Virus record (IMG/VR): IMGVR_UViG_3300037245_002311
Span: 1-52,473 of that record
Direction: 5' to 3' (one strand)
Origin: a virus
Length of the DNA stretch: 52,473 nt
Under the pieces are notes generated by a model. The model searched no databases and was not told the origin of the DNA. It saw only the letters and a program-made list of their open reading frames with translations. Each line of letters starts with the position of its first letter. Position 1 is the stretch's first letter. A program made the position numbers and the translations under genes. Shown in pieces: positions 1 to 7,199 of this stretch.

Positions 1-47
1 CTGCCCGGCTCGGCAGGTTAGATCGCTGAATCGTTACCTGATACGGC

Positions 48-72
48 GCCCCCAGGCTGGGGGCTTGTTTCG
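48..72 (+). terminator. Intrinsic terminator-like hairpin
   Basis: A perfect inverted repeat, GCCCCCAG (48-55) and CTGGGGGC (57-64), is followed by TTGTTT and then TTTT. It probably ends a transcript entering from left of the window and insulates the first promoter at 123. The T-tract is interrupted, so efficiency is uncertain. Confidence 0.55.
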
Positions 73-122
73 GTTTTCTCACCATACCAGGGCCGCGACC
101 TGCCTGCCTGCGAAAAAAGTGC

Positions 123-150
123 TCAAGTGCCGAGACCGGTCTGCCGTTAA
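123..150 (+). promoter_or_regulatory. Sigma-28-like promoter P1
   Basis: TCAAG (123-127), a 15-nt spacer and GCCGTTAA (143-150), with an A-tract (113-118) just upstream. It matches the FliA-type pattern shared by twelve other sites in the left arm. Unlike most of them there is no ATG 8 nt downstream; the first gene starts at 188 with its own Shine-Dalgarno, giving a leader of roughly 30 nt. Confidence 0.75.
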
Positions 151-187
151 GGCTGGAAATCGCGCAGAGCGCGCCAGGGGGCACGGC

Positions 188-520
188 ATGGCAGTGATCA
201 GAACCTTCGAAATCGACTACGAGCCCGACACCGCCGAGAACGCTGAGCAGTTTCAGGTCGAAGCGATCGTCGAGATTCACGACCAGGCCGAGACGGTCGA
301 GGTCGTGATCGGCCAGGTCGATATTTGGGTGCAGCCGATCAGGCCGAACGTCTCGCCCTGGGTCGAGATCATGCACCCGCTGCCCGAGTGGCTCGAGACC
401 GAGCTGCGCGACCAGGTGCTCGACATTCTTCGAAGCGACGGCGCCGAATATGACGCGACCCTCGCCGCCCAGGAAGTGCTCGACGAGCTGCGCGCTCGCG
501 AAGCGCAGGCAGGCCTCTGA
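188..520 (+). CDS. Hypothetical acidic protein
   Basis: A 110-residue protein of unknown function, first gene after promoter P1. The start at 188 was chosen because AGGGGGCA lies just upstream and the open frame before it would cover the promoter. The product is strongly acidic with alternating hydrophobic strands in the middle (VEAIVEIHD...VEVVIGQVDIWV), suggesting a small beta-rich fold followed by a helical C-terminus (LRDQVLDIL, VLDELRAREA). Its stop overlaps the next ATG (TGATG), so it is translationally coupled to the following gene. Confidence 0.75.
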   Translation: MAVIRTFEIDYEPDTAENAEQFQVEAIVEIHDQAETVEVVIGQVDIWVQPIRPNVSPWVEIMHPLPEWLETELRDQVLDILRSDGAEYDATLAAQEVLDELRAREAQAGL

Positions 521-741
521 TGCCGGTCGAGACTCCTGAAGACCTGATGCACGAGGCCGTCGTGCGACTCGCCGAGAGCCTCGACCCTGCCCAGCAGGTG
601 CAGGTGCAACTCATGAAGGCGGCCGGCCGACTGCCGACCTGGTCGCCCAGGCTCACGAAGCTCGGGCTCGTCGCCGAGAATGGCCTGCTGACTGAGCTGG
701 GGCTCGAGGTCGCGACTCACCTGCTCGAGGGCGAACTGTGA
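520..741 (+). CDS. Hypothetical small protein, possible winged-helix fold
   Basis: A 73-residue protein whose ATG overlaps the upstream stop codon. The C-terminal half (LTKLGLVAENGLLTELG) has the pattern of a winged-helix recognition segment, a 'K-GLV-x-LTELG' arrangement seen in many small wHTH proteins, but no family can be named. The next reading frame overlaps its stop by 4 nt. DNA binding is an inference only. Confidence 0.65.
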   Translation: MPVETPEDLMHEAVVRLAESLDPAQQVQVQLMKAAGRLPTWSPRLTKLGLVAENGLLTELGLEVATHLLEGEL

Positions 742-968
742 AGAAAACACTCACGATTCTCGCACTGATCACCCTGCTCGCCGGCTGCGCGAGCTGGAAT
801 AACCCAGAACGAAGGGGGCACCGAAATGACGTCAGGCACTCAGCCGCCGAGCGACTCGAAGCAGAGAAGCTCTGGCTCTCGCACTGCAGAATCCACGAAA
901 ATGATGCCCGATGTCGATCGGGTGATTCGCAATCTCGCAGGCACCGCGACCAGGCCGACCGACGCTGA
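738..968 (+). CDS. Possible small lipoprotein overlapping the next gene
   Basis: A GTG start overlaps the preceding stop (GTGA) and opens with a lipoprotein signal: MKKTL, a hydrophobic stretch and the lipobox LLAGC, so Cys17 would be lipidated. The frame stays open to 968, but the last 143 nt overlap the following gene, which has a strong Shine-Dalgarno. Everything after about residue 30 may be the shadow of that gene, with low-complexity Arg/His-rich sequence. The signal peptide is convincing; the C-terminal half is not. It could be a membrane-anchored exclusion-type protein. Confidence 0.45.
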   Translation: MKKTLTILALITLLAGCASWNNPERRGHRNDVRHSAAERLEAEKLWLSHCRIHENDARCRSGDSQSRRHRDQADRR

Positions 969-1389
969 CGAAGCCGAGGTCGAGGTGATCTTCGAGCGCC
1001 GCGACGGCTGGCGGCTCGGTGCACCTCTGCACTTCGAGCGCACGGCATTCGAGACATGGGCTGATCGCTGGGTCGCCTACTGGCTGAGGGTCAGAGCGGG
1101 CCGATACCGCGGCTGGGAGCGCGTGCCGATCAGCCAGCATCGCTTTCTCGCCGTCGACTGCGAGATCGCAGCCGAAGAGCAGATTCGAAATCTGGTCGGG
1201 CGCTGGGGCCAGCAGGGCGCTGCGGGCTACCGGAAGGCGCTGCTGCTCGCCGGCGTGATCGACGAGCTGCTCGGCCGAGAGGTGCACGGCACGCTCTTCG
1301 CCTCGAGCCCTCCGGGCTGCAGCTACAAGCTGGCCCGGCGCTTCGTGCGCGAGACTCTGAACCCGACCGACGACGAGGTGACATCGTGA
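826..1389 (+). CDS. Hypothetical protein
   Basis: A 187-residue protein of unknown function. The ATG at 826 follows GAAGGGGGCACC, a typical ribosome site for this genome. After a polar Ser/Thr-rich N-terminus (about 25 residues), the sequence is amphipathic and rich in Trp/Arg (ERRDGWRLGAPLHF, WADRWVAYWLRVRAGRYRGW), followed by a helical region around 120-150. The stop overlaps the next GTG. No catalytic motif was recognised. Confidence 0.7.
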   Translation: MTSGTQPPSDSKQRSSGSRTAESTKMMPDVDRVIRNLAGTATRPTDADEAEVEVIFERRDGWRLGAPLHFERTAFETWADRWVAYWLRVRAGRYRGWERVPISQHRFLAVDCEIAAEEQIRNLVGRWGQQGAAGYRKALLLAGVIDELLGREVHGTLFASSPPGCSYKLARRFVRETLNPTDDEVTS

Positions 1390-1841
1390 GCGAGCAGACT
1401 GAAAGAGACGAAGGGCGCGAGCTTCGCCGCAGAAAGGTGATCGCGATGCTGATCAGGGCCGGCGGCCGCTCGATCTGGGATGGTGACGACAGGGTCGGCT
1501 GGGAAGACGGCGAGCCCAGGCAGACGATGCGAGGCTATGCGGTCGGCAGTCAGCTACTCGTCATGATCGAGAGCGAGGGCGGCATCGACGTGCTGCGCTC
1601 GATTAACCCGAAGAATTCGCTCGACGACCTGGGCGAGACGATCGCCCGAATCGGTAGGGGTGAGCCCGAGCCCTACCTGATCACGCAAGCGCTGCGCGAC
1701 AGCCTGATCGAGGCCGGCCGCCAGGCGATCGCGAAGCTCTGGTCGCACGAAGACCCAGAGCCGAGCCCCGAGCACCTGGCCCTGATCTCGGCGATCGACG
1801 AGCTGAGCCTGCTGCCTGCGGCCGCCACGAATAGGGGGTGA
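1386..1841 (+). CDS. Hypothetical protein
   Basis: A 151-residue protein starting with GTG overlapped by the upstream stop (GTGA). The N-terminal third is charged (TERDEGRELRRRK), the middle holds an aromatic beta-like segment (RSIWDGDDRVGWEDG, GYAVGSQLLVMIES), and the C-terminus is helical. No known domain was recognised. It lies in a tightly coupled run with the exonuclease gene downstream, which makes a nucleic-acid role possible but unproven. Confidence 0.7.
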   Translation: MSEQTERDEGRELRRRKVIAMLIRAGGRSIWDGDDRVGWEDGEPRQTMRGYAVGSQLLVMIESEGGIDVLRSINPKNSLDDLGETIARIGRGEPEPYLITQALRDSLIEAGRQAIAKLWSHEDPEPSPEHLALISAIDELSLLPAAATNRG

Positions 1842-1843
1842 GC

Positions 1844-2500
1844 ATGACCGAGACGCAAGCCGAAGAGAAAGACGAGGTCGCCTTTTTCGATCTCGAGACT
1901 GGGGGCTTCAAGAAATCCCAGCCGACGATTCAGGTCGCCGCGATCGTCGTCGACATCGCCCGCGACGGCTGGCCCGAGATCGAGCGCATCGAGGCGAAGG
2001 TGCAATTCGACCCCGAGATCTGCGACCCGCGAGCGCTCGAGCTGAATCACTACGACCCCGAGGTCTGGGCTCGTGAGGCCGTGCCAGCCGCCCAGGTGCG
2101 CCAGGATCTCGAGGCCTTCTTCAAGCGGCACCAGACGCTCGACCTGATCGGAAAGTCGAAGGGGGGCAAGCCTGGCAGGCCCTACAAGCTGGCGAAGGTC
2201 GGGGGGCACAACGTGAAGAGCTTCGACCTGCCTCGGCTCATACGCCTCTGGGGTGACGCTTTCCCGCCCTTCTGCCATTGGCGGTCGCTCGACACCCTTC
2301 AGCTGGCGGCCTGGGTGTTCGGATCAGGCCAGCACCCGCGGCGGCCGCTCGATCACAAGCTGCCGACGCTCTGCGCATTCTTCGACATCGAGCACGGGCA
2401 GGCCCATGAGGCGCTCGCCGATGTCGCGGCGACGATTCAGCTGGCCCAGAAGCTGCTCGAGCTGCAGCGCACCCTGGGGCTCGGGCAGAGGCCAGAATGA
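1844..2500 (+). CDS. DnaQ-like DEDDh 3'-5' exonuclease
   Basis: A 218-residue 3'-5' exonuclease of the DnaQ/RNase T superfamily, expected to remove nucleotides from 3' ends of DNA or RNA using two metal ions. All acidic motifs are visible: Exo I FFDLET (Asp16, Glu18), Exo II GHNVKSFD (Asp128), and Exo III HEALAD (His188, Asp193), so it should be active. The start at 1844 follows AGGGGGTGAG; an in-frame GTG lies two codons earlier. No polymerase domain is attached. It may proofread for an unseen polymerase or degrade host DNA or RNA. The stop codon is about 30 nt before the next sigma-28-like promoter. Confidence 0.9.
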   Translation: MTETQAEEKDEVAFFDLETGGFKKSQPTIQVAAIVVDIARDGWPEIERIEAKVQFDPEICDPRALELNHYDPEVWAREAVPAAQVRQDLEAFFKRHQTLDLIGKSKGGKPGRPYKLAKVGGHNVKSFDLPRLIRLWGDAFPPFCHWRSLDTLQLAAWVFGSGQHPRRPLDHKLPTLCAFFDIEHGQAHEALADVAATIQLAQKLLELQRTLGLGQRPE

Positions 2501-2534
2501 GCTGAGAAAAAGGCGCTCACCGCGGGAAAAACTC

Positions 2535-2561
2535 TCAAGTTTCAGGGGTTTCGACCGTTAA
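2535..2561 (+). promoter_or_regulatory. Sigma-28-like promoter P2 (leaderless arrangement)
   Basis: TCAAGTTT (2535-2542), an 11-nt spacer and ACCGTTAA (2554-2561), an almost exact match to the FliA pattern TAAAGTTT-N11-GCCGATAA. An A-tract lies just upstream. The ATG of the PP-loop gene is at 2569, 8 nt past the -10, so the transcript should begin at or next to the start codon. Confidence 0.85.
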
Positions 2562-2568
2562 GCAGTGC

Positions 2569-3528
2569 ATGACCGCCGCAAAAAACGCCGCCGAAAACGA
2601 CCTTCGAGACTTCGACTGGGTCGTCGTCAGCAGCTCAGCAGGGAAGGATTCGCAGGCGATGCTCGATCTGATCGTCGAAAAAGCCCGCCAGGCCGACGTG
2701 CTCGATCGCGTCGTCGTCGTGCACGCCGACCTGGGTCGCGTCGAATGGCAGGCGACCAGCCAGCCGATGCCCGAAGGCGTCGCCGAGATCTCAGTGCCTG
2801 ACCTGGCCGCCGAGCACGCTAAGGCCTACGGCCTGCGCTTCGAGATCGTGACACGACCGCAGGGCGACCTGCTCGAGCAGATCGAAGAGCGGGGCATGTT
2901 CCCCGGCATGGGCATGACTCAGTATTGCACCAGCGACCACAAGACCGCGCAGATCAAAAAGCTCTTCACCCGGCTCGTGCGCGAGACGAACGAAGCCGAC
3001 CCGAGCACGAAGAGCCGCCGAGTGCGAATTCTCGACTGCGTCGGGCTGCGAGCAAAAGAGTCTGACAAGCGGAGCGACCACCTTCTCGGCGGGCACTGGA
3101 AGGCCGACGAGTGGATCGTGAAGGGCGAGGCGCTGCCGATCGACGCGAACGGCTTCGCCTTCGAGCTAAACAAGAGAGCCAGCAACCCGACGAAGCGCGA
3201 AGTCATCAGCTGTTACCCGATCGCCGACTGGTCAGAGGCTGAGGTCTGGGCCCGAATCGACCAGGCCGTCACGCGATCGCACTGGGCCTATCAGGCCGGA
3301 ATGCCTCGCCTTTCTTGCTGCTTCTGCATCTATGCCTCGAAGCACGCGCTCATGATCGCCGGCCGCCATAACCCCGACCTGCTCGTCGAGTACGTGAGGG
3401 TAGAAAAGGCGATCGGGCACAATTTCCACGGCGAACCCGGAAAGAGCGGCAGCTTCTCGATCGCCTCGATCGCCGAGGCCCTCGAGACGGGCACCGAAAT
3501 CGAAGACGAAGGCTGGGGGAATTCATGA
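2569..3528 (+). CDS. PP-loop / PAPS-reductase-family protein 1
   Basis: A 319-residue member of the adenine-nucleotide alpha-hydrolase (PP-loop) superfamily, nearest in layout to phosphoadenosine-phosphosulfate reductases and DndC-like proteins. Visible signatures: ATP-binding loop SSSAGKDSQ (21-29), Cys120, GLRAKESDKR (159-168), YPIADWSEAEVW (216-227) and a cysteine cluster CCFC (250-253). The family activates a substrate by adenylation or reduces a sulfonucleotide; four clustered cysteines could hold metal or an Fe-S centre. It is transcribed from P2 with no room for a leader. Together with a second PP-loop gene and a DpdA-like gene nearby, it suggests nucleic-acid modification rather than sulfur assimilation; that role is inference. 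Confidence 0.85.
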   Translation: MTAAKNAAENDLRDFDWVVVSSSAGKDSQAMLDLIVEKARQADVLDRVVVVHADLGRVEWQATSQPMPEGVAEISVPDLAAEHAKAYGLRFEIVTRPQGDLLEQIEERGMFPGMGMTQYCTSDHKTAQIKKLFTRLVRETNEADPSTKSRRVRILDCVGLRAKESDKRSDHLLGGHWKADEWIVKGEALPIDANGFAFELNKRASNPTKREVISCYPIADWSEAEVWARIDQAVTRSHWAYQAGMPRLSCCFCIYASKHALMIAGRHNPDLLVEYVRVEKAIGHNFHGEPGKSGSFSIASIAEALETGTEIEDEGWGNS

Positions 3529-3908
3529 AGAAATGCCCGCAAGGCTGGGAAGACTGCGGCCGATGTCACCGGCCGAAATTCAAAAGCAACGCGCACGGGC
3601 CCGACCAGGCGATCAGGCCTCTGCTGCCTGGCGCGCACGGCGAGGCGATCGAGGTGCGCGAAGAATGGCACCGGAAACGCGAAGAGATTCTCGAAAACTT
3701 CGACCGGCGCCCCGACCTGGTGCGCGCTCTGGGCGCTGGCAGCCGCGAAGCCGTGCTCGCCGACACCCTGCGCGAGCTGCGCAACGTCGAAGCCGATCTG
3801 CGGCGCTGGGTCGAGCAGGTGCCCGTCGGCTGGCGCCTCGAGATGGAAATGCGCCTCGGCACCGTCGAGCTGGCGAATCGGGCCGTCGAGCGTGAGGGGC
3901 TCGAATGA
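3525..3908 (+). CDS. Hypothetical Cys-knuckle and coiled-coil protein
   Basis: A 127-residue protein, ATG overlapping the stop of the PP-loop gene (ATGA), so probably translated with it. The N-terminus carries a cysteine group (CPQGWEDCGRCHR, Cys4, Cys11, Cys14) that could bind zinc. The remainder is a long charged helix (REEWHRKREEILENF, LADTLRELRNVEADLRRW). No family was recognised. The coupling to a PP-loop enzyme suggests it could be a partner. Confidence 0.7.
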   Translation: MKKCPQGWEDCGRCHRPKFKSNAHGPDQAIRPLLPGAHGEAIEVREEWHRKREEILENFDRRPDLVRALGAGSREAVLADTLRELRNVEADLRRWVEQVPVGWRLEMEMRLGTVELANRAVEREGLE

Positions 3909-4150
3909 AGCGCCCGCAGGCCCTTGAGTCAGAGAGCGACATCGAGGAGCGAGAAGAAAACGCGCGACTGACGGCCGACGCGCTGCTCGACGAATGGCAG
4001 GCTGCAGCGCGTGCGCTCGAGAGAATCAGCGGGCACCTCGCCGGCCTCCATGCGATGCGAGAGCTTCGGCGCTTCGAGCGGCAATTCGAAGCGGCCACTA
4101 AGAAGCTAGAGGCCTTGGCCGCTCGGATCATTCGAGACGGCAAGCGCTGA
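3905..4150 (+). CDS. Hypothetical coiled-coil protein
   Basis: An 81-residue, almost wholly helical charged protein starting 4 nt before the upstream stop. Two heptad-like segments (REENARLTADALLDEW; LRRFERQFEAATKKLEAL) suggest a helical hairpin or dimeric coiled coil. Function unknown. A 52-bp gap with no recognisable signal follows before the next gene. Confidence 0.65.
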   Translation: MKRPQALESESDIEEREENARLTADALLDEWQAAARALERISGHLAGLHAMRELRRFERQFEAATKKLEALAARIIRDGKR

Positions 4151-4202
4151 ACGCGGCCGCCAGGCCTGAGGTTATGACGGGCCCAAGAAAAGGGGGGAAA
4201 CC

Positions 4203-4448
4203 ATGCACGACGAACTGAATCGCGAGACTCTGAAGCTGCTCGAGAAGCAGCACCGCCGGCGCGCGCTGGGCCTTCGAGGCTGCCTGGTGCGGGTGGTGGT
4301 GCTCGATGGGCCTAACGTGGTGAGATCATTCTTCGGCGAGCTGCAGAGCTTCGAGCCTGACGCCGACGAGATTCACCTGATGGGCGGGCACCCTGAGCTG
4401 ATCTCTTTCGACCGTGTCGTCGACATCAGACTCGCAGAGCCCTCATGA
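4203..4448 (+). CDS. Hypothetical small protein
   Basis: An 81-residue protein with a strong ribosome site (AAAGGGGGGAAACC before ATG). A basic helix (LLEKQHRRRALGLRG) precedes a beta-rich half (LVRVVVLDG, VRSFFGELQSFEPDADEIHLMGG) that looks like a small barrel of the Sm/SH3 type. No family is recognised. The stop overlaps the following zinc-finger gene. Confidence 0.7.
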   Translation: MHDELNRETLKLLEKQHRRRALGLRGCLVRVVVLDGPNVVRSFFGELQSFEPDADEIHLMGGHPELISFDRVVDIRLAEPS

Positions 4449-4639
4449 CCTTTCGCTGCTCGATCTGCCGCCAGGTCTATCTCGACCAGGGCGGCCAGGC
4501 TGGCGAGGCGATCGGCGTCTGCGAGGCCTGCGGCCGCCGGCTGCTCGGCGACGCCGGCTTCGAGGCTGCTCGAGATCGAGCCCTCGACAAAGTGCACCGC
4601 CTGCGCACTCGCCTGAATCTGAAGCGAAAAAAGGCCTAA
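4445..4639 (+). CDS. Small zinc-ribbon protein
   Basis: A 64-residue protein with two CxxC pairs (CSIC at 5-8 and CEAC at 26-29), a classic four-cysteine zinc ribbon, then a basic helical tail (RLRTRLNLKRKKA). Its stop codon TAA is also the first bases of the -35 element of promoter P3. One of at least seven small Cys-pair proteins in the left arm; such proteins often bind RNA polymerase or nucleic acid, but the target is unknown. Confidence 0.75.
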   Translation: MTFRCSICRQVYLDQGGQAGEAIGVCEACGRRLLGDAGFEAARDRALDKVHRLRTRLNLKRKKA

Positions 4640-4663
4640 AGATCTCGAGGGGCTCACCGATAA
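4637..4663 (+). promoter_or_regulatory. Sigma-28-like promoter P3 (leaderless arrangement)
   Basis: TAAAGATC (4637-4644), 11-nt spacer, ACCGATAA (4656-4663), with the A-run AAAAAA upstream. ATG at 4671 is 8 nt past the -10 and follows GGTGAGC. The -35 overlaps the stop codon of the upstream gene. Confidence 0.85.
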
Positions 4664-4670
4664 GGTGAGC

Positions 4671-5987
4671 ATGACCGACGCAAACACTCTCGAGACCCAG
4701 ACCCGCCGCTTCGTCGTGCTCAGCTACGGCATGGGCGTCGATTCGACCGCGATTCTGCTGCGCTGGCTCAGCGACCCCAGCTCTCGAGACTTCGACCTGG
4801 CCGACCTGATCGTCGTCACCAGCCAGACCGGCAGCGAGTTTCGGGGCTCGATCAGCCTCTGCGAGCAGCACGTGCTGCCGCTGCTCAAGGCCGCCGGCGT
4901 GCGCTTCGTCGAGATCGCCCGCCACCAGCGCAGCCAGAAGGGCCAGAAGTTTACCGTGCTGCAGGACTCTCGCAGCCCTGAGCGCCTGCACCCTGCCGGC
5001 GCCTATACGCTGGCCCGCGAGATGATCGAAGCCGGCACCGTGCCGCAGAGCGGCGGCGGTCACCTCTGCTCGATCAAAAGCAAGGCCGTGCCGATCGAGG
5101 CCTGGCTGGCCGAGCAGCCCGAGCTTCTGGGCGAGCGCGTGCACGTCATGGGCTACGCGAAGGGCGAAGAGAGCCGCAGCGCGAAAGACGTCGCCGCTCG
5201 AGCCGCCGCCGGCACGCTCGTGATCGAGCCCTACCGCATCGCCTTCGGCTTCGCGGCCGACGAGATGCCCCGAAGCGAGAAGACCGAGCGCGTCAGGGCC
5301 GAGAAAGCTCAGGTCGTCGCCGAGTTTCCGCTGCAGACCTGGGGCTGGGATCGAGACGCCTGCCTGGCCTTCATCGCCGAGCAGACCGGCGCCGTCTGGC
5401 CGAAGAGCGCCTGCACCTTCTGCCCCTTCGCCTTCAGTCGGAAAGACCGGCACCTGGTGCTCGGCCGCTTCGACGCCGAGCCGGCTGAGGCCCTCGAGGG
5501 CCTGCTCATGGAGGCTGGCGCGCTGGCGCTGAATCCCAGGGCGAAGCTCTTCAAGACGACCGGCCTGCGCGAAGCGCTCGAGGCCGCCGGGCACACCGAG
5601 GCCCTGGCGCTCTTCGAAGACGCCCTCGACGCCGCACCCTGGGCGATCTACCGCACCCGCCGGCAATTCACCGAGCGCCGCGATCACGTCGCCGGCTGCA
5701 AAAAAAGCACCTGCAGCTGCCCGATCAGCACCGAGAAATTCGGCGTGAATCGCTCGGTCGAGATCGTCGCCCAGGGCTCGCGCGCCGCGATCCTCGAGCA
5801 CCTCGAGCTGCTGGCTGAAGACCAGGGCCTGAAGGTCGACCGCGACGGGCCGATCGCCAGGGCGACCGTGCAGGGCTTCACCGAGAAGAGCCTCGAGGCC
5901 CGCGAAGAGATCCTCGCCGCAGCACCTCAGCAGGCCGAGGCGAAGGCGCCCCGATTCGACGAGGCGGCCTGGGCGGCGATCGACTGA
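4671..5987 (+). CDS. PP-loop / PAPS-reductase-family protein 2
   Basis: A 438-residue second PP-loop ATPase, distinct from the one at 2569. Motifs: nucleotide loop LSYGMGVDST (17-26), HLCSIKSK with Cys133, GYAKGEESRS (161-170), the typical tryptophan segment PLQTWGWDRDAC (220-231), and CTFCPF (248-253). A further cysteine group (Cys343, Cys348, Cys350) and a C-terminal extension rich in Ala/Glu distinguish it from plain PAPS reductases. It has the layout of phage-encoded sulfonucleotide-reductase-like proteins of unknown substrate. The start at 4671 is set by promoter P3, though an in-frame GTG two codons earlier exists. It is immediately upstream of the DpdA-like gene, favouring a DNA or tRNA base-modification role (inference). 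Confidence 0.85.
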   Translation: MTDANTLETQTRRFVVLSYGMGVDSTAILLRWLSDPSSRDFDLADLIVVTSQTGSEFRGSISLCEQHVLPLLKAAGVRFVEIARHQRSQKGQKFTVLQDSRSPERLHPAGAYTLAREMIEAGTVPQSGGGHLCSIKSKAVPIEAWLAEQPELLGERVHVMGYAKGEESRSAKDVAARAAAGTLVIEPYRIAFGFAADEMPRSEKTERVRAEKAQVVAEFPLQTWGWDRDACLAFIAEQTGAVWPKSACTFCPFAFSRKDRHLVLGRFDAEPAEALEGLLMEAGALALNPRAKLFKTTGLREALEAAGHTEALALFEDALDAAPWAIYRTRRQFTERRDHVAGCKKSTCSCPISTEKFGVNRSVEIVAQGSRAAILEHLELLAEDQGLKVDRDGPIARATVQGFTEKSLEAREEILAAAPQQAEAKAPRFDEAAWAAID

Positions 5988-6052
5988 GCTGGGGGCTCAG
6001 ATCCGGCACCTCGATCGAGGTCGAGAATCTGAAACCAGGCCGAGAAAAAGGC

Positions 6053-6080
6053 TCAAGTTTCGGGCACCTCTGGCCGTTAA
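6053..6080 (+). promoter_or_regulatory. Sigma-28-like promoter P4 (leaderless arrangement)
   Basis: TCAAGTTT (6053-6060), 12-nt spacer, GCCGTTAA (6073-6080) and ATG at 6088. The 65 bp before it contain nested palindromes (TCAGAT...ATCTGA around CCTCGATCGAGG) that could fold as a 3' stem-loop of the upstream message. Confidence 0.85.
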
Positions 6081-6087
6081 GGTGTGC

Positions 6088-6966
6088 ATGACCGACGCAA
6101 AAACCCTCAGATTCTACCTGGCAGGCATTAACTCACGACCGCTCGCAGCCGTCGCGAAAGGGCACGACGTGCTGATCAGCTTCGCAGACGTGAAGAAGGG
6201 CCCGGCATTCTGGGCCTGGCTCGCACCGATGATCGACGCCGGTCACTTTCGCTCAGTGATCCTCGACTCGGGCGCCTTCACCGAGCTGAGCGCTCGCAAG
6301 CGGGGCAAGACCTTCACGATCGACCTAGTCGACTTCGCCGACTTTGCAGTCGAAAACGCTCACCGCTTCACCTGGGTCGCGAATCTCGACTCGATCGAAG
6401 GCGATGTCGATCTATCGAATCGGAATCTGGCCTACCTCGAGAGCCGCGGCCTGCCCGTCGCACCCGTCTATCACGAGGGCGAGAGCCTCGAGCAGCTCGA
6501 GCACTGCGCCGCCCAGGCCCGCCAGGGTCGAGGCGTGCTGGCGATCGGCTGCCAGCGACCGAAGGGCTCTCTGCGACCCCGAAAGGTCGTCGAGTTTCTG
6601 ACCTGGCTCGCCCCCCAGCTCGAGCGCCTGGCCGGCGATCTCGAAGTGCACGGCTTCGGCCTGACCCGCTACGCGAGCGCAGCCTGCCCGTGCGGCTCTG
6701 ACGGCTTCAGCTTCGCGAGCGTCGACTCGACGACCTGGATCGCCGAGGGGTGCGCACTGTATCGATCGGGCGCGATCGCCGACCGTCACGCCTCGTTTCG
6801 CGCGACCGTCGACAGCTATCACGGCGTCGCCTGGGTCGACCAGCTCGAGCCCGACGTCGGCTTTCACGGCGAGCCCTTCGACATCGCCCAGGCCCTCGAG
6901 GCTGGCGGCCAGGCCGCGACCGTCGCCCGCCGGCACCAGGCGCTCGACCAGGCCGTCGCCGCCTGA
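6088..6966 (+). CDS. DpdA-like (TGT-fold) DNA transglycosylase candidate
   Basis: A 292-residue protein with the layout of phage DpdA/tRNA-guanine-transglycosylase-like enzymes, which exchange guanine for a 7-deazaguanine base. Visible signatures: LDSGAF (59-64) corresponding to the TGT DSGGF active-site loop, PVYHEGES (126-133), AIGCQRPKG (152-160), VHGFGLT (187-193) and SVDSTTW (211-217, Asp213 a candidate nucleophile). A CPC motif lies at 200-202. The short length and DSGAF signature favour DpdA-like DNA enzymes over genuine tRNA TGT, which is longer with a C-terminal zinc site. The fold begins at residue 8, so translation must start at the promoter-proximal ATG. QueC/D/E or FolE genes are not in the window, so the base would come from the host or from genes outside. 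Which nucleic acid is the substrate is unproven. Confidence 0.72.
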   Translation: MTDAKTLRFYLAGINSRPLAAVAKGHDVLISFADVKKGPAFWAWLAPMIDAGHFRSVILDSGAFTELSARKRGKTFTIDLVDFADFAVENAHRFTWVANLDSIEGDVDLSNRNLAYLESRGLPVAPVYHEGESLEQLEHCAAQARQGRGVLAIGCQRPKGSLRPRKVVEFLTWLAPQLERLAGDLEVHGFGLTRYASAACPCGSDGFSFASVDSTTWIAEGCALYRSGAIADRHASFRATVDSYHGVAWVDQLEPDVGFHGEPFDIAQALEAGGQAATVARRHQALDQAVAA

Positions 6967-7017
6967 GCCCAGGCCCTCATTCGCGCAGGAAAAACGACAA
7001 GAGCGCGAAAAAAGGGC

Positions 7018-7045
7018 TCAAGCTCGAGGCCCGTTCTGCCGTTAA
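7018..7045 (+). promoter_or_regulatory. Sigma-28-like promoter P5 without an adjoining ATG
   Basis: TCAAGCTC (7018-7025), 12-nt spacer, GCCGTTAA (7038-7045), preceded by GCGAAAAAAGG. At the place where other copies have ATG there is ACG (7053). It lies 147 bp upstream of a second promoter, P6, in the same orientation, with no convincing gene between them. Confidence 0.75.
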
Positions 7046-7164
7046 GAGAACTACGGCGCCCCTGCGCGATGACAAGCAACTAAAGCGCAACTTCTGCGCG
7101 GCCGTTCAGCTTTCCGCTGGTTATGGAATCGGTAATAAATCGACCGCCGAATGTGAAAAACCGC
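7046..7164 (+). ncRNA. Candidate short RNA between promoters P5 and P6
   Basis: About 120 bp lie between two sigma-28-like promoters. The segment is richer in A/T than its neighbours, contains a small hairpin (GCGCA-ACTTC-TGCGC) and has only a four-codon ATG frame. A long frame from ACG at 7053 reads in phase into the next gene, so an N-terminally extended protein is the alternative. No tRNA-like TPsiC or acceptor pairing was found. Confidence 0.25.
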
Positions 7165-7192
7165 TCAAGCTCAGGCCCTGCCCTGCCGTTAA
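7165..7192 (+). promoter_or_regulatory. Sigma-28-like promoter P6 (leaderless arrangement)
   Basis: TCAAGCTC (7165-7172), 12-nt spacer, GCCGTTAA (7185-7192), ATG at 7200 after GGGGTGC. A GAAAAA run lies upstream. Confidence 0.85.
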
Positions 7193-7199
7193 GGGGTGC

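Noticed and set aside
4443-5801. Long reading frame on the minus strand (452 codons).
   Set aside because: Lies opposite the well-supported PP-loop gene; composition is Ala/Gly/Leu/Arg-rich with no motif. Such mirror frames arise from the palindromic CTCGAG/GATCG codon bias.
7046-7164. A tRNA gene between P5 and P6.
   Set aside because: No acceptor-stem pairing or GTTCRANNC TPsiC sequence; only one short hairpin.
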